64,000 nt of DNA from Meconema thalassinum (Eukaryota; Arthropoda; Insecta; Orthoptera; Tettigoniidae): assembly GCA_946902985.2 (NCBI GenBank), contig OX336388.2, positions 1,702,613,978-1,702,677,977 of the forward strand, given 5' to 3'. Made by a program: the position numbers and the translations under genes. Shown in pieces: positions 1-12,190 of the stretch; position 1 is the stretch's first letter; each line of letters begins with the position of its first letter. A model generated the notes under the pieces. It saw only the letters and a program-made list of their open reading frames with translations. It ran no database searches and was not told the origin of the DNA.

Positions 1-3000
1 TAACGAAATAGACACAGTAGTTTTATTAAAAATTCCTGCCTACACCTTGGTTTACTCTTTGTAAACCATAGTCATCTAATGTGTATAGTTACGGTGACGA
101 ATGCGCAGTTGAGACCACGTCTGACATCGCATGGCCTGAGCTCCACAAGCTACGAACTCTAGGTTCGCACATGCTTCAGGTCGCTACAAAAATGTCAACT
201 GTCCTAGTCATTTCCTCACAAGGAAATTATCTTCAACTGCACGGCTATGTCAACAGTTCCAGAATGCAAAGAACAAAGTTAGATAGAAAGAATCGTTAGT
301 TAGGCTTGTTTTACAACAATTATGCATTTTATTATTAGAATGTCGGTTTATAGGTTTATCGTAGGTTTATGGCGAATAACATTGACAATAGCCTGGGCAC
401 GGAGTGTCTCCAACTGAGATCATTCTCCACCAAAAAGCCTCGACTCAACAGTCGGAATATAATCAACGAGTATAACAACTCGGACACACAATAACACGGG
501 TTACCAGCGGCGCTAAGCTCGCGTTCAATAACTCTGGGATAGGCCTGTACAACAGTTACCTTCCAGTAACATCTGGTCAACGGGATCATCCCCGGACAAA
601 GCATACAATAACATCCTGCTATAACAGGGTAGACTTCACCATCCTATAGAAAACCTTACATAACTGTACCTGTCATACGACAATACACGCAACAGAGCGC
701 TAAACTAACAAAAACCGATCCATAAAACAAGTGATCAAATACAAGAGTGGAAACTGATTTCCATAAGCAAAATAGCAATGAAAGGAAAAGCGAATACAAA
801 TTGTATTCTGTCCTCGTCTATAGTAGTTTTGTCTCACAATGAAGCAGGCGTGCTCTAGGTCACTGGGTTACATAACCAGTTTATTCAAGGCCGGCGATTT
901 AATCAATACAAAACCTGCACTTGGCCGGTTCATAAAAAACTTTACCATAAGTTACGGATCTCTACAGAGTCCGTGTATCAAATGCACGCTATAAATCTGA
1001 GTATAGTAATACAATTCCGTCTTTCTACCAAAGACGTCTAAATGAAAGTAAACTTACAATAACTGAAGCTCTTTGCTTTAAAAATGCAACTCAGTAGTTG
1101 CTAGAACATCAAATAAAAACGTGTCTCACACGACACAAGAAAAATATGATAAATGTGGCACAGATTCACACACTAGATCTGCTTAATGATACGTTGGGAA
1201 CCGCGTTCGATGCTAGGCAACGAAACATTCCTTCTAGTTGTTAGGTTCAAACATGACCAAGAATAGCTTCTGAGCTTATTCAAAATGAAATATAATGCAT
1301 TTACAAACTGGTAGTTACTGTCGACTACCTAAATGATACGACCGTTCTAACGACAGTCAGGGGTGTAACAAAGGATGGCTGCGAAGAATGCAGTCAATTA
1401 ATAACCAAGGCATCTGATTGCCATAACTACAGTCAGCAAAGACTTGAAAATTACCCCAAGTAGGGTTGAACAAAATAGCCTCAAAATGACTACGATCAGG
1501 TTCAGCAAAAAAGTAGGCATTGACGTTCCACGACGTTCACCAAGCTGCACCAGGGCTGACCAAAATGTCTGACCCCAAGGGTGTCTCACTCTAAACTGAA
1601 ATAAATGACATCTAACTAATCTAGTTACATCCCTACCTAGAAAAATGGCTGACACTGAGTGTGGTTGATTCACAAACTACATTAAAACTACTATACCACC
1701 AGAAACTAGAACAAAGAAGGGGTGTGACAAAAACTCACGAAATGGAGGAGCTCTCACTCAGCTCTCTATTCCACAACAAGGGTTGTACATAAACCTCTCT
1801 GGCTCTCTGGATCGGTATCCTCCTCATCAGGATTCCCATCTGGACTCCCCCAAAGACCAGGGTTCGATTTGTCCCTGTCGACATCTTCGTGGATATGCCT
1901 GGAAATGGCATTTTGGCTCCTTCCCTCTCGTTCATCGTTCTGGAAGTTCCACCATCATGCTGGTTCCTGTAGAAACGTCACCCCCCCATACTGGGATGGT
2001 ATTAGCCCATGGTGACTGCTTCAACCATGGTGAATAAAAGTCCAATCACGTGGGTAGCGAAATAAGTTGCGTGATTATTCATCCTCTCACTTCCAAAATT
2101 ATAATGTCCGTCGTGACTATTATAGGCTTCAATTATAAAATACGACACAGCCTTAATCTTGCAGATGTGGATTAGCATGTGAGCTAATACTATTTTATAA
2201 TGCTGCACGTGCTAGTGACGCTACTTTTGTATCACGCAGCATCCGTGAATTATACGACGTTTCAAAGATGAAATTTCCACTTTGGCAATTTAAATATCTC
2301 ATACTATTATAATCACACTTATTCAGGATAATTGTAACACTATTACCTGTATATTTCCACTAGGCATCTGCCCTCCACATACGCGTGGGTAATATGTGAT
2401 GTCACAGCAATGTTGTGCAATACACTATACTTGCCAATAATTATTTCCCAAGCTTCTTATTTAATTCACTGGACTTCGTCGACAGTGAATATTAGTATTT
2501 GCTTGCTCGATGGCACCTTATAATCACTTTTAACGCTAAACAGCGGATATTCTTCTACGTCTCGTAGGACAAATGTAATTCCACGCCTACACAAGGCGGA
2601 TTCTCAAGACGCAGTGCTCCGGTACTGGGTGTCTCTAGAAAGTAGGTCGTCAAAACGAAAACGTTGAGCGACTACTTACGTTCCTTTTTGCGTATCTGCA
2701 AGGGTATTACCTTACCTAAAGTAAAAATAAACATTCTCCAAAATGTTTTAATAATGCAGCATGACGAAATGGAATATTCTGAGTCTCGTAGGAAAGATAA
2801 AAATAATTAATAAGACCTCAGATAATAATTAGCAGTTTACACCAAAGTCAAAAGTGCGATTCACCGCTACTTCAAAGTATCGCGTGATCTCTCAGCTTCA
2901 CGTGGCTTCCTGGGTGTGTTCAAAAGTACAACATCCCATCATAAATGCTCTGTCATAAAAAAATATCACATGAACCATAGCTCAGCGGGTTCAATATATA

Positions 3001-3369
3001 TATATATATTCAATTGTTATCACTATGTTAAATATGGTAGCAATGCGAAATTTAAAGAAACACTTATTTTTTGTATTCTACTGTATTTAAGCGATTGAAG
3101 CGAACATTTGTATAATTAATCATGTACTACTATATAAAATGTATCTACCGGTAAGAGTAAAGTTGCATTAATTCTTCCTTTGTTGTGGGGCAGATGACTC
3201 GTTGTCCCGCCTCTTAAAACAACATTCTTCATCTTTGATATACCGATTTTTGAAAATGTTCTGCGTGATATCTCTTGAGTATTTCCTTGACTTTTACTGG
3301 TTCAGTTGTAAGTATGTAACCTCCAGTGTAACATGCACATTACATTCACTGTTAATACTCAGATTTTTT
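1..3369. other. Stretch without recognisable gene
   Basis: I see no gene with family-like motifs here. The open frames (for example 1398-1673 minus and 1783-2037 plus) are short, overlap each other on opposite strands and match nothing I recognise. The sequence is unique-looking and A+T-rich, with a short (AT)n run near 2995-3010. A host intron or intergenic DNA is the simplest reading. Confidence 0.5.
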
Positions 3370-3520
3370 GTAGGTTTATGCCGTGTCGTGTGTGTGGTTT
3401 CGCCTAGGAACACCAAGATAGGCTCATCAGTGGGCTCTTGGTGTCCGTGCCCGGACCCCCACAGGAGTAGCGAACTGGATGCTACCTCCCTTCTTATGAA
3501 GCACACCTGCGCTTCTTTAC
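3370..3520 (+). repeat. Dispersed repeat, copy 1 (partner at 59175-59320)
   Basis: This roughly 150-bp block has a second, diverged copy at 59175-59320 in the same orientation. Both share the stretch with GGGCTCTTGGTGTCC, followed by CCCGGACCCCCACAG and then AGTAGCGAACT, and both end in an ATGAAG-containing segment. The short open frames across it (3202-3609 and 3294-3506) therefore reflect repeat sequence rather than a gene. The family is unknown to me. Confidence 0.65.
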
Positions 3521-3635
3521 TACGAGAGCTAAAAGTTCAAGTAGCCTTTCACCTCCCCGTAAAGGATTCCAAAAAGATGGTATATTGGCTTTCAAGACCA
3601 TGGAATTAAAACTCAGCAATGTTTTCTAGGATTAT

Positions 3636-3857
3636 GCCGCGTTCATAATGGCAAAATTAATCTCAGGATTTTCCGCCAACATAAAGTTCCTCCATTCTCT
3701 ACTAGAAAGCGCTATAGTGTCAAGGAGCTTAGACATCTAACCTCCTTGACTTTCATAGCGTTCCAAGGAACGACAAAATTCAACATGCAAGCTGCTCTCT
3801 GGGCGTCAAATAACAAAGCTTGCACCCGGCATCCGAGGCCATACGATATTATGATTA
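3636..3857 (+). mobile_element. SINE family A, 5'-truncated copy
   Basis: The body contains the segments GGATTTTCCGCCAACA, GTGTCAAGGAGCTTA and CTTGACTTTCAT. It ends in the GAGGCCATACGATATTAT 3' end shared with copies at 4238-4567 (plus), 10105-10515 (minus) and 56341-56712 (minus). This copy lacks the tRNA-like head found in the minus-strand copies. The (ATT)n-type tail fits a tRNA-derived SINE with a simple-repeat tail. Confidence 0.65.
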
Positions 3858-4237
3858 GGAAAATGCCAAATCATTTAATACCATTTACCTGCACACGTTG
3901 GTGTCGTTTACGGGTGTTTACACGTGCCAACCCCATGTCGTTGGCTTCCAGCACGTTAAGGAACACCTGCGGGACGAAATTCCGCCACCCCGACGGCTGT
4001 TGGGAAGTAGGAAGTAGAATTGAGGACGGACGTTAAACAACTACGATTATTAATAACTGTTGACTCGATCGTTTACGGACTATGGGTCCTTATCTCAAAT
4101 GTATCAATTTGCCTGCATCCCTGAAAGTTTGTAACATCATCACGGATCCTCCCTGTATATCGCCACGGTGGAAGAAAACTAAGGGATGAAATGTTTGCCC
4201 ATCAAGCGAGCATTATCAGATCCAAATCTATACAAGG

Positions 4238-4567
4238 CAAAATAGCTCCTGGCCGTGGTAAGTGATTTTAAAAGGCGGGGAAAATCACGACACGCATGTC
4301 ATACGATGTTGGCATGTTAGAAAATCCATTTGAATTCATTAGGCCATGTTCAAAATGGCAAAATTAATCTCGGGATTTTCCGCCAACACAAAAGTTCCTC
4401 CTTTATCTACTAGAAAGTGCTATAGTGTCAAGGAGCTTAAATATCTAACTTCCTTGACTTTCATTGCGCTTCAAGGAACAACAAAATTCGACATGCAAGC
4501 TGTCATCTGGGCGTCAAATAAAAAAGCTTGCACCCGAGGCCATACGATATTATTATTATTAATATTG
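4238..4567 (+). mobile_element. SINE family A, near full-length copy
   Basis: This copy starts in the remnant head region (CTCCTGGCCGTGG), which corresponds to the GGTTCGCTCCTGGCC box-B-like part of the minus-strand copies. It runs through the shared body and ends in an (ATT)n tail. It is about 85-90 percent similar by eye to the copy at 3636-3857. No target duplication was identified. Confidence 0.65.
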
Positions 4568-4608
4568 TGATCATATCGTCGGTCCCATCAGAATGTTTTG
4601 GAATAATA

Positions 4609-5003
4609 CTTATTGTTGTTAATTCATTTAGGGGCTTTGCGACATCGTGGTCATTTATCCCCGTGTACTTGGGTGTGTGGAGAATTCGTGTGATAACCTG
4701 TGTTATTGTGGTGTCTGTACTAGTGTGTATTTGTAATGCAGTTGAAGATCGGGAAGGTGGCGGCCGTGGCCTTAAGTTAGAAACCATCCCGGCGTTTGTC
4801 TGTAGCAGAAGTTGGAAACTACGGAAAACCACTTTCAGGATGGCTCAGGTAGGAATCGTATCTCTTCTCAGTTTTGCCTCACGAGGCTGAGTGTATCCCG
4901 TTCCAGCCCTCAGACCAGAGTTAAATTTCTTGGTAGAGCCGGGAATCGAACCCTGGCCTCTGCGGTGACAGCCAACAATGCTAGCCACCACGCAACGAGG
5001 CGA
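4609..5003 (-). mobile_element. SINE family B (tRNA-headed), minus-strand copy
   Basis: On the minus strand the copy begins with a tRNA-like head containing GGTTCGATTCCCGGCT (box B). The body has GAGGGCTGGAACGGG, CCTCGTGAGGC and GGCCACGGCCGC, and the 3' end has the GATGTCGCAAAGCCCCTAAATGAATTAACAAC region. The same modules recur at 7168-7555, 7633-8550, 16504-16854 and elsewhere. Open frames at 4503-4890 and 4812-5135 lie wholly within this SINE and are not genes. Confidence 0.75.
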
Positions 5004-5059
5004 ACAAGTATGATAATTAAGAAGAGGTGCACCGACTGTGATAGCTACACTTACCGAGG

Positions 5060-5535
5060 CTTGGCGCTGGTTAGTGAAGTCAGGCTTGGTAGACGAGCGA
5101 GTTCGAATACCACCGTTGGCCGTCCTTGACATCATTCTCTGTGGTTTCCCATTTGCAAATTCAGGAAAATGCTGGGACGGTACGTTCTAATAGGCCACGG
5201 CCGCTTCCTTCCAACTCACTAACTTCTCTCATGAGGTTACCCCACGGTGTAGCCTTTAGTGTTAAATCACGCACTATGACCGCGGTGGTGAGCTGCAGCA
5301 AGTCCGGAGATCGGCGGTTCGAATCCCGACCCTGACAACGGCTGTTCTGAGTGTGGATTTTTCACGGAAATGCCCTCTAGTCCTGGGTCACGTATGCCAT
5401 TCGCGGCCCCTCAAATTACCTTTACACACACTACTACAGACACCACAGAAACACACACAAATGGAACACATATCCTAGTTCACGAAGATGATGATCAAGA
5501 TGTCCCATGCTTCTAAAACGACTTAACAACAACTC
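5060..5535 (+). mobile_element. Two adjoining SINE family B-like pieces
   Basis: The first piece (about 5060-5240) has a degenerate GAGTTCGAATACC box B, followed by TGTGGTTTCCCATTT and GGCCACGGCCGCTTCC. A second tRNA-like head then appears, with GGTTCGAATCCCGACC near 5317-5332, and runs into a CA-rich body ending in CTTAACAACAAC. The head and body of the second piece match the copy at 53930-54200. Borders are approximate. Confidence 0.6.
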
Positions 5536-5649
5536 TTATGAGGTTGGCGGCAGGAGGGCACTGGGCCGTATAAGCCATCTGCCCAAAACGTAAATCCATC
5601 TTATTTCTTACACCTTTGAAGCGGAAATAATAAGTATACATAGATATAC

Positions 5650-6312
5650 ATAGGTTATATACAACTAAGAAATATGAGTGGTAGATACGATAAGCTTTAT
5701 ACAACTAAGAAGAGATAAGTGATAGATACGATAAGCTTTATACAACTAAGAAGAGATAAGTGGTAGATACGATAAGCTTTATACAACTAAGAAGAGATAA
5801 GTGGTAGATACGATAAGCTTTATACAACTAAGAAGAGATAAGTGGTAGATACGTTAAGCTTTATACAACTAAGAAGAGATAAGTGGTAGATACGATAAGC
5901 TTTACACAACTAAGAAGAGATAAGTGGTAGATACGATAAGTTCTATACAACTAAGAATAGATAAGTGGTAGATACGATAAGCTTTACACAACTAAGAAGA
6001 GATAAGTGGTAGATACGATAAGTTCTATACAACTAAGAAGAGATAAGTGGTAGATACGATAAACTATATACAACTAAGAAGAGATAAGTGGCAAATACTT
6101 CTTCTTCCTTAGCGTTTGTCCCGCCTAGCTGCAGCGTCCGCTATTAAGCGGTTGATACGATAGGCTATATACAACTAAGAAGAGATAAGTGGTAGAGATA
6201 CCTAGCTACATAGGCTATATACAACTAAGAAGAGATAAGTGGTAGAGATACCTAGCTACATAGGCTATATACAACTAAGAAGAGATAAGTGGTAGATACG
6301 AGAGTCTATATA
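5650..6312 (+). repeat. 41-bp minisatellite array
   Basis: At least a dozen head-to-tail units of about 41 bp carry ACAACTAAGAAGAGATAAGT then GGTAGATACGATAAGCT. The array is interrupted near 6096-6160 by an unrelated insertion containing CCGCCTAGCTGCAGCG. The last units belong to a variant with AGAGATACCTAGCTACATAGG. Units are highly similar, which points to recent unequal exchange. No coding frame is maintained. Confidence 0.9.
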
Positions 6313-7082
6313 CACCTAAAAAGTCTGATTCCCAATTCAGCCAGCCGTAGTTTCTTGCTTCTACTTCAAGCAAATATCATGCTGGGATAGTCAATCATAG
6401 TCGCAGTGCAGTACCACAATAACACAGGTTGTCAGACATGGGACATGTACATGGGAATATTGGCGACGAAGTCCCAAGTCCCGAAATGAAACACAACGAC
6501 ATTTGGCTATGCGAGAAGAAGAAACAGACAGACGTTACTATTCGTCTTAATTAGGTCTGAAGTGTTACGGTAGGAAACTCAGTTTGCCATCAAAGCTCAA
6601 AAGGGCAGCATTACTGTTTTATTTACAGTATCTTGACAGCTGCACGGCTATGATTCACCCTTGAAGGCTCCTCTATGTGTGCCCATATCATGCACATTCA
6701 TCGCATCTGTGATTCCCCGCTAACTCGATCGGTAGATATTATCATACCATATCCAGAAAAAACTGCAACGTTGCACGCTTGTCGTTCAAACCATCTTTGA
6801 GTGATTAATATCTGCCATCTGTTCCTAGAACTAATAAGCTCACACATAATCACATACGAACACGCAACATTCCCTTTCCATGGCAAAGCGAGAAGTGAGT
6901 TATGGCGTGTGAGTGGTTATATTTTGAGAACAAAACTACACACATGGCACGCTCATACTGGGTAGAACATGGACAGAATTTGAATGATACACTGGTGTTT
7001 TGGAATTGGAATATCTGTTTCCCGAAGGACCCAGAATTCGTTTTTCTCCGAATGTTTGAAATTTGATGATGACACTGGTATT
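6313..7082. other. Stretch with no gene seen
   Basis: No family-like protein, RNA gene or clear repeat was recognised. The only open frame above 60 codons (6698-6886 minus) has no motif. A short SINE-B-tail-like fragment begins at about 7083. Confidence 0.4.
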
Positions 7083-7167
7083 TGTTGTTAATTCATTTAG
7101 GTCTAATAGTCCCATGTGTGTGTGTGAAATCTTGCTGATAACATGTGTCTTTGTATTGGCTATACTA

Positions 7168-7555
7168 ACGAGTGTCCCCGCCTCGTTGCTGTCACTGCGA
7201 AGGCTCAGGTTTAATTCCCTGTTCTGCCAAGAAATTTAACTCTGGTCTGAGGCCTGGAACGGGTTACACTCAGTCACGTGAGGCAAATCTGAAAAGTGGA
7301 GGGTTCGAGTCCTACGTCAGACATCCTGGAAGTGGTTTTCCGTGGTTTCCCATTTCTACTCCAGGCAGATGCCGGGATGGTACCTAACGTAAGGCCACGG
7401 CCGCTTCCTACCCAAATCCTACCTCGAATACAAATACACCCACTAGTACAGACATGACAGTGACACAGGTTATCAGACAACTTCTACATACACTCAAGTA
7501 CACGGGGTTAATGACCACAATGTCACAAAGCCCCTAAATGAATCAACAACAACCT
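7168..7555 (+). mobile_element. SINE family B, plus-strand copy
   Basis: The copy starts with a degenerate tRNA-like head (GGTTTAATTCCCTG). The family body follows, with GTGGTTTTCCGTGGTTTCCC, ATGCCGGGATGGTACC and GGCCACGGCCGCTTCC. It ends in CAAAGCCCCTAAATGAATCAACAACAAC, mirroring the minus-strand copy at 4609-5003. Confidence 0.75.
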
Positions 7556-7632
7556 CAAGACAAAAGGCAGGCGCCAAGTGTTTGAAGTCGTTGTTCAGAG
7601 TTATTTAAACATCTTATAAACTATTATACTGT

Positions 7633-8550
7633 AGTTGTTGATTTATTTAGGGGCTTTGCGACATCGTGGTCATGTAACCCAGTGTACTTGGGTGTGTTTG
7701 GTATTGTCTGACCTGTCTTATTGTGATGATTGTATTAGTTTGTGTATTTGTAAGTCAAGCGACGATTAGGAAGGAGATGGCCGTGGCTTTAAGTTAGGTT
7801 GGTTGGTTGGTTCCTCAGTTTAGGGACTGCGACAACGCTGTCATTCAGCCCCGTGTACTTTGGGTGTGTGTAGAATCTGTCTGATAACCTGTGTTAATTG
7901 TGATGACTGTATTAGTGTGTGTTATCTGTAATTCAGAAAACGACCGCAGACGATCGATTTCAAGTAGTCCTACTTTTGCTACAAATGCTACCGTCAACGA
8001 CACATAACTGTGAACTTGGCCACTAAATGCCATTGCAACCGGCACCTGGCGCCGAACGTTTGAACTAATAGAGCGTTAATCAAATCTAACCTATAAATTT
8101 AGTTCACACAAGTGTAGTTAGTGGAAGGTTCTTTTACATGCCATAAATCTATGAAATGGGCCCGTCGGCTTTACTTCCCCTCCGAAGAAACGCATACCGC
8201 AGGATTTTTTTACGCTTTTAAAAAATCTGACGACTTCGGTCGGGTTTGAACCCACGACCTCGGGCATAGAAGCTCAGCATGCTACGAACCACGCCACCGA
8301 AGCCGCCTGACCTTATGTTAGGAACCATCACTGAATTTACCTGGAGTAGAATTGGGAAACCACGGAAACCCACCTCAAAGATGGCTGAGGTAAGAATCGC
8401 ACCTACCTCTTCTCAGTTATGCCTCACGAGGCTGAGTGTACCCCGTTTGTGCTCTCAGATCAGAATTAAATTGTTTGGCAGAGCCGAGAATCGAGCCCGG
8501 ACCTTCAGGGTGACAGCCAAGCATGCTAGCGGCTACACCACGAGGTGGTC
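7633..8550 (-). mobile_element. SINE family B copy split by a SINE C insertion
   Basis: The outer element runs from its 3' end at 7633 to its tRNA-like head near 8480-8550. It is flanked by a perfect 14-bp target duplication AACTATTATACTGT at 7619-7632 and 8551-8564. The body is interrupted after GCTTTAAGTTAGG at 7798 and resumes at 8311, so family C inserted later. The clean duplications make the order of events readable. Confidence 0.85.
7799..8310 (-). mobile_element. SINE family C nested in SINE B
   Basis: On the minus strand the head reads GGCTTCGGTGGCGTGGTTCG, with a box B of GGGTTCAAACCCGACC. The unit is about 510 bp and ends at the left in TTGGTTGGTTGGTTCC. Related copies lie at 49321-49640 (plus) and 54201-54698 (minus). 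The flanks CTTTAAGTTAGG and CCTTATGTTAGG form an imperfect 12-bp target duplication. Confidence 0.8.
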
Positions 8551-8719
8551 AACTATTATACTGTCTGTATACTAAACACGGTAAGTTGTATCCACACTTA
8601 GAATGTAAAACGTAATTTTGAGGCATATCATTATATTTTTCGAATTCAACTTCAAACAATATTTAATCAGTAGTAGTGAACAAGCAGACTCTTTTGCTTC
8701 CCTTGGAGTATACCGTTAC

Positions 8720-8950
8720 TTGAAATCAGCGACGATTGGGTTTAAAACCCACCTGAAATCGACTTTGAAATTGTTCTTACTTTCAACTCGAGGAAAATGT
8801 CCGAATCATAAGTTACCTTGTAATAGATTACGGCTGCCTCCTCCTAACTTCTTACCCAGGTTCGTTCACCAATAATGTCATCTCTCGATAACTCCTCTGA
8901 TGAGGTTGGCATCTGAAAGGGCGTACGGTCGTAGACTCATTTCACCTGAC
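8720..8950 (+). repeat. Degenerate SINE-like fragment
   Basis: Weak resemblance to the SINE body is seen in a diverged AAATGTCCGAATCAT...TTACCTTGTAATAGATTACGGCTGCC stretch that parallels the family's ATGCCGGGATGGTACC and GGCCACGGCCGC modules. No target duplication or clean borders were found. Confidence 0.35.
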
Positions 8951-9227
8951 TCTCCTCCCCGTGAATACGACAATAATAAAGAGTATAGCATCGATATTCG
9001 GCCGCTTTCTCAGTATCACCAACATTTCCGTTGTTAGTGATATGATGATTGCTTGGGGCAATACATGAGCGATGGACCGTACCTTGCGTAGAGTTGTACA
9101 CAAGAGCCCTGGACGTGCGTACGCTCTTCATCGTACTTCACGGGGACTATATCTTACAGCGTTCATTTCAATACTGATTCATTACATGGCAAACAATTAC
9201 TTGACCTACCCTTCAACTGGTTGCACT

Positions 9228-9560
9228 ATTATTTATTTATTCATTTATTTATTCATTTATTCATTCTTGCATTCAATCATTTATTCATTCATTCATTTAT
9301 TCATTCTTTCATTCAATCATTTATTCATTCATTCATTCATTCATTCATTCATTTATTCAGTCATCTATTTATTCATTCTTTTATTCATTCATTCACCCAT
9401 TCATTTATTTAGTCATTCATTTATTTATTTATTCATTCATTCATAGTTCATTTTATTTATTTATTTATTCATTCATTCTTTCACATTCATCCATTCATTC
9501 ATTTATTCATTACCTTATTCATTCATTCATTCATTCATGTATTCATACATTATTTTTTAT
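9228..9560 (+). repeat. ATTC/ATTT microsatellite tract
   Basis: The tract is almost wholly built of ATTC and ATTT tetramers with point variants. The long plus-strand open frames here (9072-9446 and 9221-9412), rich in SFIHSFIH-type repeats, are translations of this simple repeat and not genes. Confidence 0.95.
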
Positions 9561-9713
9561 CCATACGAATTGACCACTTAGGATCGCGCAACAACTTGAT
9601 TTCTTTTTCTTTTCCTTTGCCTGGAGTTTCCCATGTCTCCAATCTTCCTCCATGCGTTCACTGGCATGTTTCCTTTGATCTTCTGTCCAAGTTCGTACAC
9701 TTCTCTTAGGTCT

Positions 9714-9975
9714 TCCTTCATTTATTTATTTATTTATTTATTCAGTCAATCATATATTCATTCATTCATTTATGCATTAATTCATTTATGCATTCATTAA
9801 TTTATGCATTCATTCATCTATGAATCACTCATTTATTTATTTATTTATTTATTCATTCTTTCATTCATTCAGTCATTCAATATATTAATAAATTAATTAA
9901 TTAATTAATTAATTAATTAATTAATGTATTTGTTTGTTTACTATTATTTACTGTATTTAATTATTTATTTATTAA
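9714..9975 (+). repeat. Second ATTC/ATTT/TTAA simple-repeat tract
   Basis: This continues the tetranucleotide character of 9228-9560 after about 150 bp of non-repeat DNA. It includes a TTAA run near 9890-9925 and then grades into A+T-rich sequence. Confidence 0.9.
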
Positions 9976-10104
9976 TTTATTGATTTGGCAGTGGTGACGT
10001 TGGAGCTCATGGCCCTCTCTTGTACTTAGCCAAGTTATATTCTATATTTAAAGAAGTACTAAGCAATTACATGAAGTACAATGTATGTAAGCTACGTTCA
10101 ACGT

Positions 10105-10114
10105 GATAATAATA

Positions 10115-10162
<48 letters not shown>

Positions 10163-10515
10163 CGTATGGCCTCGGGTGCCGGGTGCAAGCTTTGTTAATT
10201 AACGCCCAGAGGGCAACTTGCATGTCAAATTTTATCTCTCCTTGAAGCGCTATGAAAGTCAAGGCGGTTAGATATCTACTGTAAACTCCTTGACACTATT
10301 GCGCTTTCTAGTAGAGAAATGAGGAACTTCATGTTGGCGGAAAATCCCGAGATTAATTTTGCCATTATGAACACGGCCTACTGAATTCAAATGGGTTCTT
10401 TAACATACCAACATCTTATGACATGCGTATCGTGATTTTTGTCGCCTTTCAGAAATCACTTGCCGTGGCCAGGAGCGAACCTGCAAGCTTGGGGGGTTGG
10501 CAGTCCGACACGATA
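10105..10515 (-). mobile_element. SINE family A, full-length minus copy
   Basis: Read on the minus strand, the element begins with CGTGTCGGACT and a GCAGGTTCGCTCCTGGCC box-B region. It continues through the family body and ends at the left in GGCCATAC followed by a long (ATT)n tail (10105-10160). This orientation shows the tRNA-like head that the plus-strand copies largely lack. Confidence 0.75.
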
Positions 10516-10621
10516 ATAATAGAAATGTAATCTGTTACAAACATTTCAGAAATATCTTAAATATTGTCCTAGGGCAATCATACATCCTACCGAAGACAGT
10601 CAGGAGTATTGAGTTAGTTAT

Positions 10622-10670
10622 TGTTGTTTTAAAGGGCGGAACTACGAGGTCATCTGCCCCTAAGTATTGA
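10622..10670 (+). repeat. Short dispersed repeat fragment
   Basis: The stretch GTTGTTTTAAAGGGCGGAAC, followed by TACGAGGTCATCTGCCCCT, recurs at 16224-16270 (plus) and on the minus strand near 47680-47720. It looks like the end of another SINE or LINE family represented here only by fragments. Confidence 0.55.
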
Positions 10671-11321
10671 ACAGGTAACTCGGCATGAGGGTTTACATTT
10701 CTTTATAGTTTTATCGTTTCTAATATCGACGGGAATTGCAATTCTATAGTTGAGATCAAGGTATGACAAAATGGTCCAGACAATAAAATCTCAGCCGAGC
10801 GTCGAACGCCTGAGACTGCCTAATTGAAATATGTAATAGTAAAACTAAATTTTAACTAGTGAGCTCGTGCAAAACTTGCCCACTTTATCGTAAGAGCAAT
10901 GAAACGTGACCAGAAATCCCATTTAAAAGAGCCAGTTGTTATTGGAAACGTATTTAATTGAAATTGAGCACAATGTAGATTGAGACTCGGACGTGTTTTA
11001 CAAAATTTCTGTGAGTACAATGTTCGACGTTGTAATGGAATCTGCTTGCAAACCAAGTGGGGTATATCCACCGGTTTGGAAATTATGAATGAGGCCATTT
11101 GATAGCTGGAGCGCAGTAATGAAAGAGTAATTTCTATGGGGCTGAGATGCCAATTCCAATGCCGTAACTCAAACAACACACCTCTCAGTGGTGAAACAAG
11201 GATTTGGTACACAATCCTAATATAAAACGCGCACAGAAATGTGTATATTATAATTAAATAAAATGTAATGAAACTACACCAAGCATAAGAATGAAACAAA
11301 CACTGACAGGCAAAAAATATG

Positions 11322-11393
11322 CTGAGGTGGGATTCGAACCCACCGCCTGAAATTGATACCTTCATCAAATGTTAACCATGCTATCTCCTAGAC
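11322..11393 (-). repeat. tRNA-like SINE head interrupted by a hAT element
   Basis: On the minus strand a box B GGTGGGTTCGAATCCCACC lies at about 11325-11343. The presumed 5' part continues across the hAT insertion, at 12525-12545. The head is therefore split by the element at 11394-12516. It is more likely a SINE fragment than a working tRNA gene, because a full cloverleaf does not form by eye. Confidence 0.5.
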
Positions 11394-11432
11394 CAGCGTT
11401 TCCCAAACTGTGGTACGGTCGTACTCCTGTAG

Positions 11433-11750
11433 TTTTTTTTTTTCGTGTGGCCTCCAGGGAGGCCGAGTGCAGGTCTTTCTAGGTGACGCCCGTGGGCGAC
11501 CTGCGCGTCGGGATGAGAGATGGAATGGATGAAGATGAATGAAACTGGGCAAGGATATGGAAGGAAGCGGCCGTGGCGTGTCAGAAGGTACCGTCCCAGC
11601 ATTTGCCTGGTGTTGAAAATGGGGAAACCACGGAAAACCATTTCAAGGACAGCCGACGGTGGGGCTCGAACCCACGCGTCTACCGATTCAGCAGAGAGCT
11701 TGGCCCCATGACCTAACGCTGCGCTTTAGCGAGCGTAGCCAATGCTGTCG
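11433..11750 (-). mobile_element. SINE inside the hAT copy
   Basis: A plus-strand T run at 11433-11443 is the poly(A) tail of a minus-strand SINE. Its tRNA-like head, with GGGTTCGAGCCCCACC, lies near 11660-11680. An exact 12-bp target duplication GTACTCCTGTAG flanks it at 11421-11432 and 11751-11762. It shares GGAAGCGGCCGTGGC with SINE B but has a different head and a true poly(A) tail. Confidence 0.85.
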
Positions 11751-11849
11751 GTACTCCTGTAGTGGTACGCGGTGATGTTACGAAAAATATAAAATATATT
11801 ACATACGTTACGAAAAATATATAATATAAAATTTAAAAATATAAACACA

Positions 11850-12190
11850 TTGATATGTTGCCAAAGGACTTTAAGGCCAAATAAGGAGCAGTTTTATGAA
11901 TTGAATTGTGATTCAGAACTAAGGCAAACTTTTTCAAAAATGACTCTTGTGAACTTTTGGGTTGAGAGGCGTGCAGACTATGCACACATAGCTGACAAAG
12001 CAGTTAGATTTTTACTGCCTTTCACTACCTCGCACTTGTGTGAGACTGTATTTTCTTCACTTGTTTATCTTATGAATAAATAGCGGAATAGGCTCTTACA
12101 GTGGAGAACGATCTTCGTTTAAGACTCAGCAATCTTAAACCAGGCATTCGTAAGTTGGCTTTGAATCTTCAAGCTCACCCTTCACATTGA
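11850..12190 (+). pseudogene. hAT transposase C-terminal remnant
   Basis: The open frame 11850-12083 contains VNFWVERRADYAHIADKAV then LLPFTTSHLCETVF. This is the C-terminal dimerisation region of ZBED5/SCAND3-type hAT transposases. A stop at 12081-12083 is followed by further homologous-looking sequence. The catalytic N-terminal and central parts are absent from this 1.1-kb copy, so no active enzyme can be made. Confidence 0.7.

Noticed and set aside
4503..5135. Overlapping frames of about 100 codons on both strands
   Set aside because: They lie wholly within SINE family B sequence.
5650..6312. The 41-bp repeats as a CRISPR-like array
   Set aside because: There are no unique spacers; units are contiguous minisatellite repeats in a eukaryotic genome.
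9072..9446. A 124-codon frame rich in SFIHSFIH-type repeats
   Set aside because: It is the translation of an ATTC/ATTT microsatellite and is matched by equally long frames in other phases.
10856..11368. A 170-codon minus-strand frame
   Set aside because: It begins inside a tRNA-like SINE head and shows no domain, codon pattern or homolog that I recognise.
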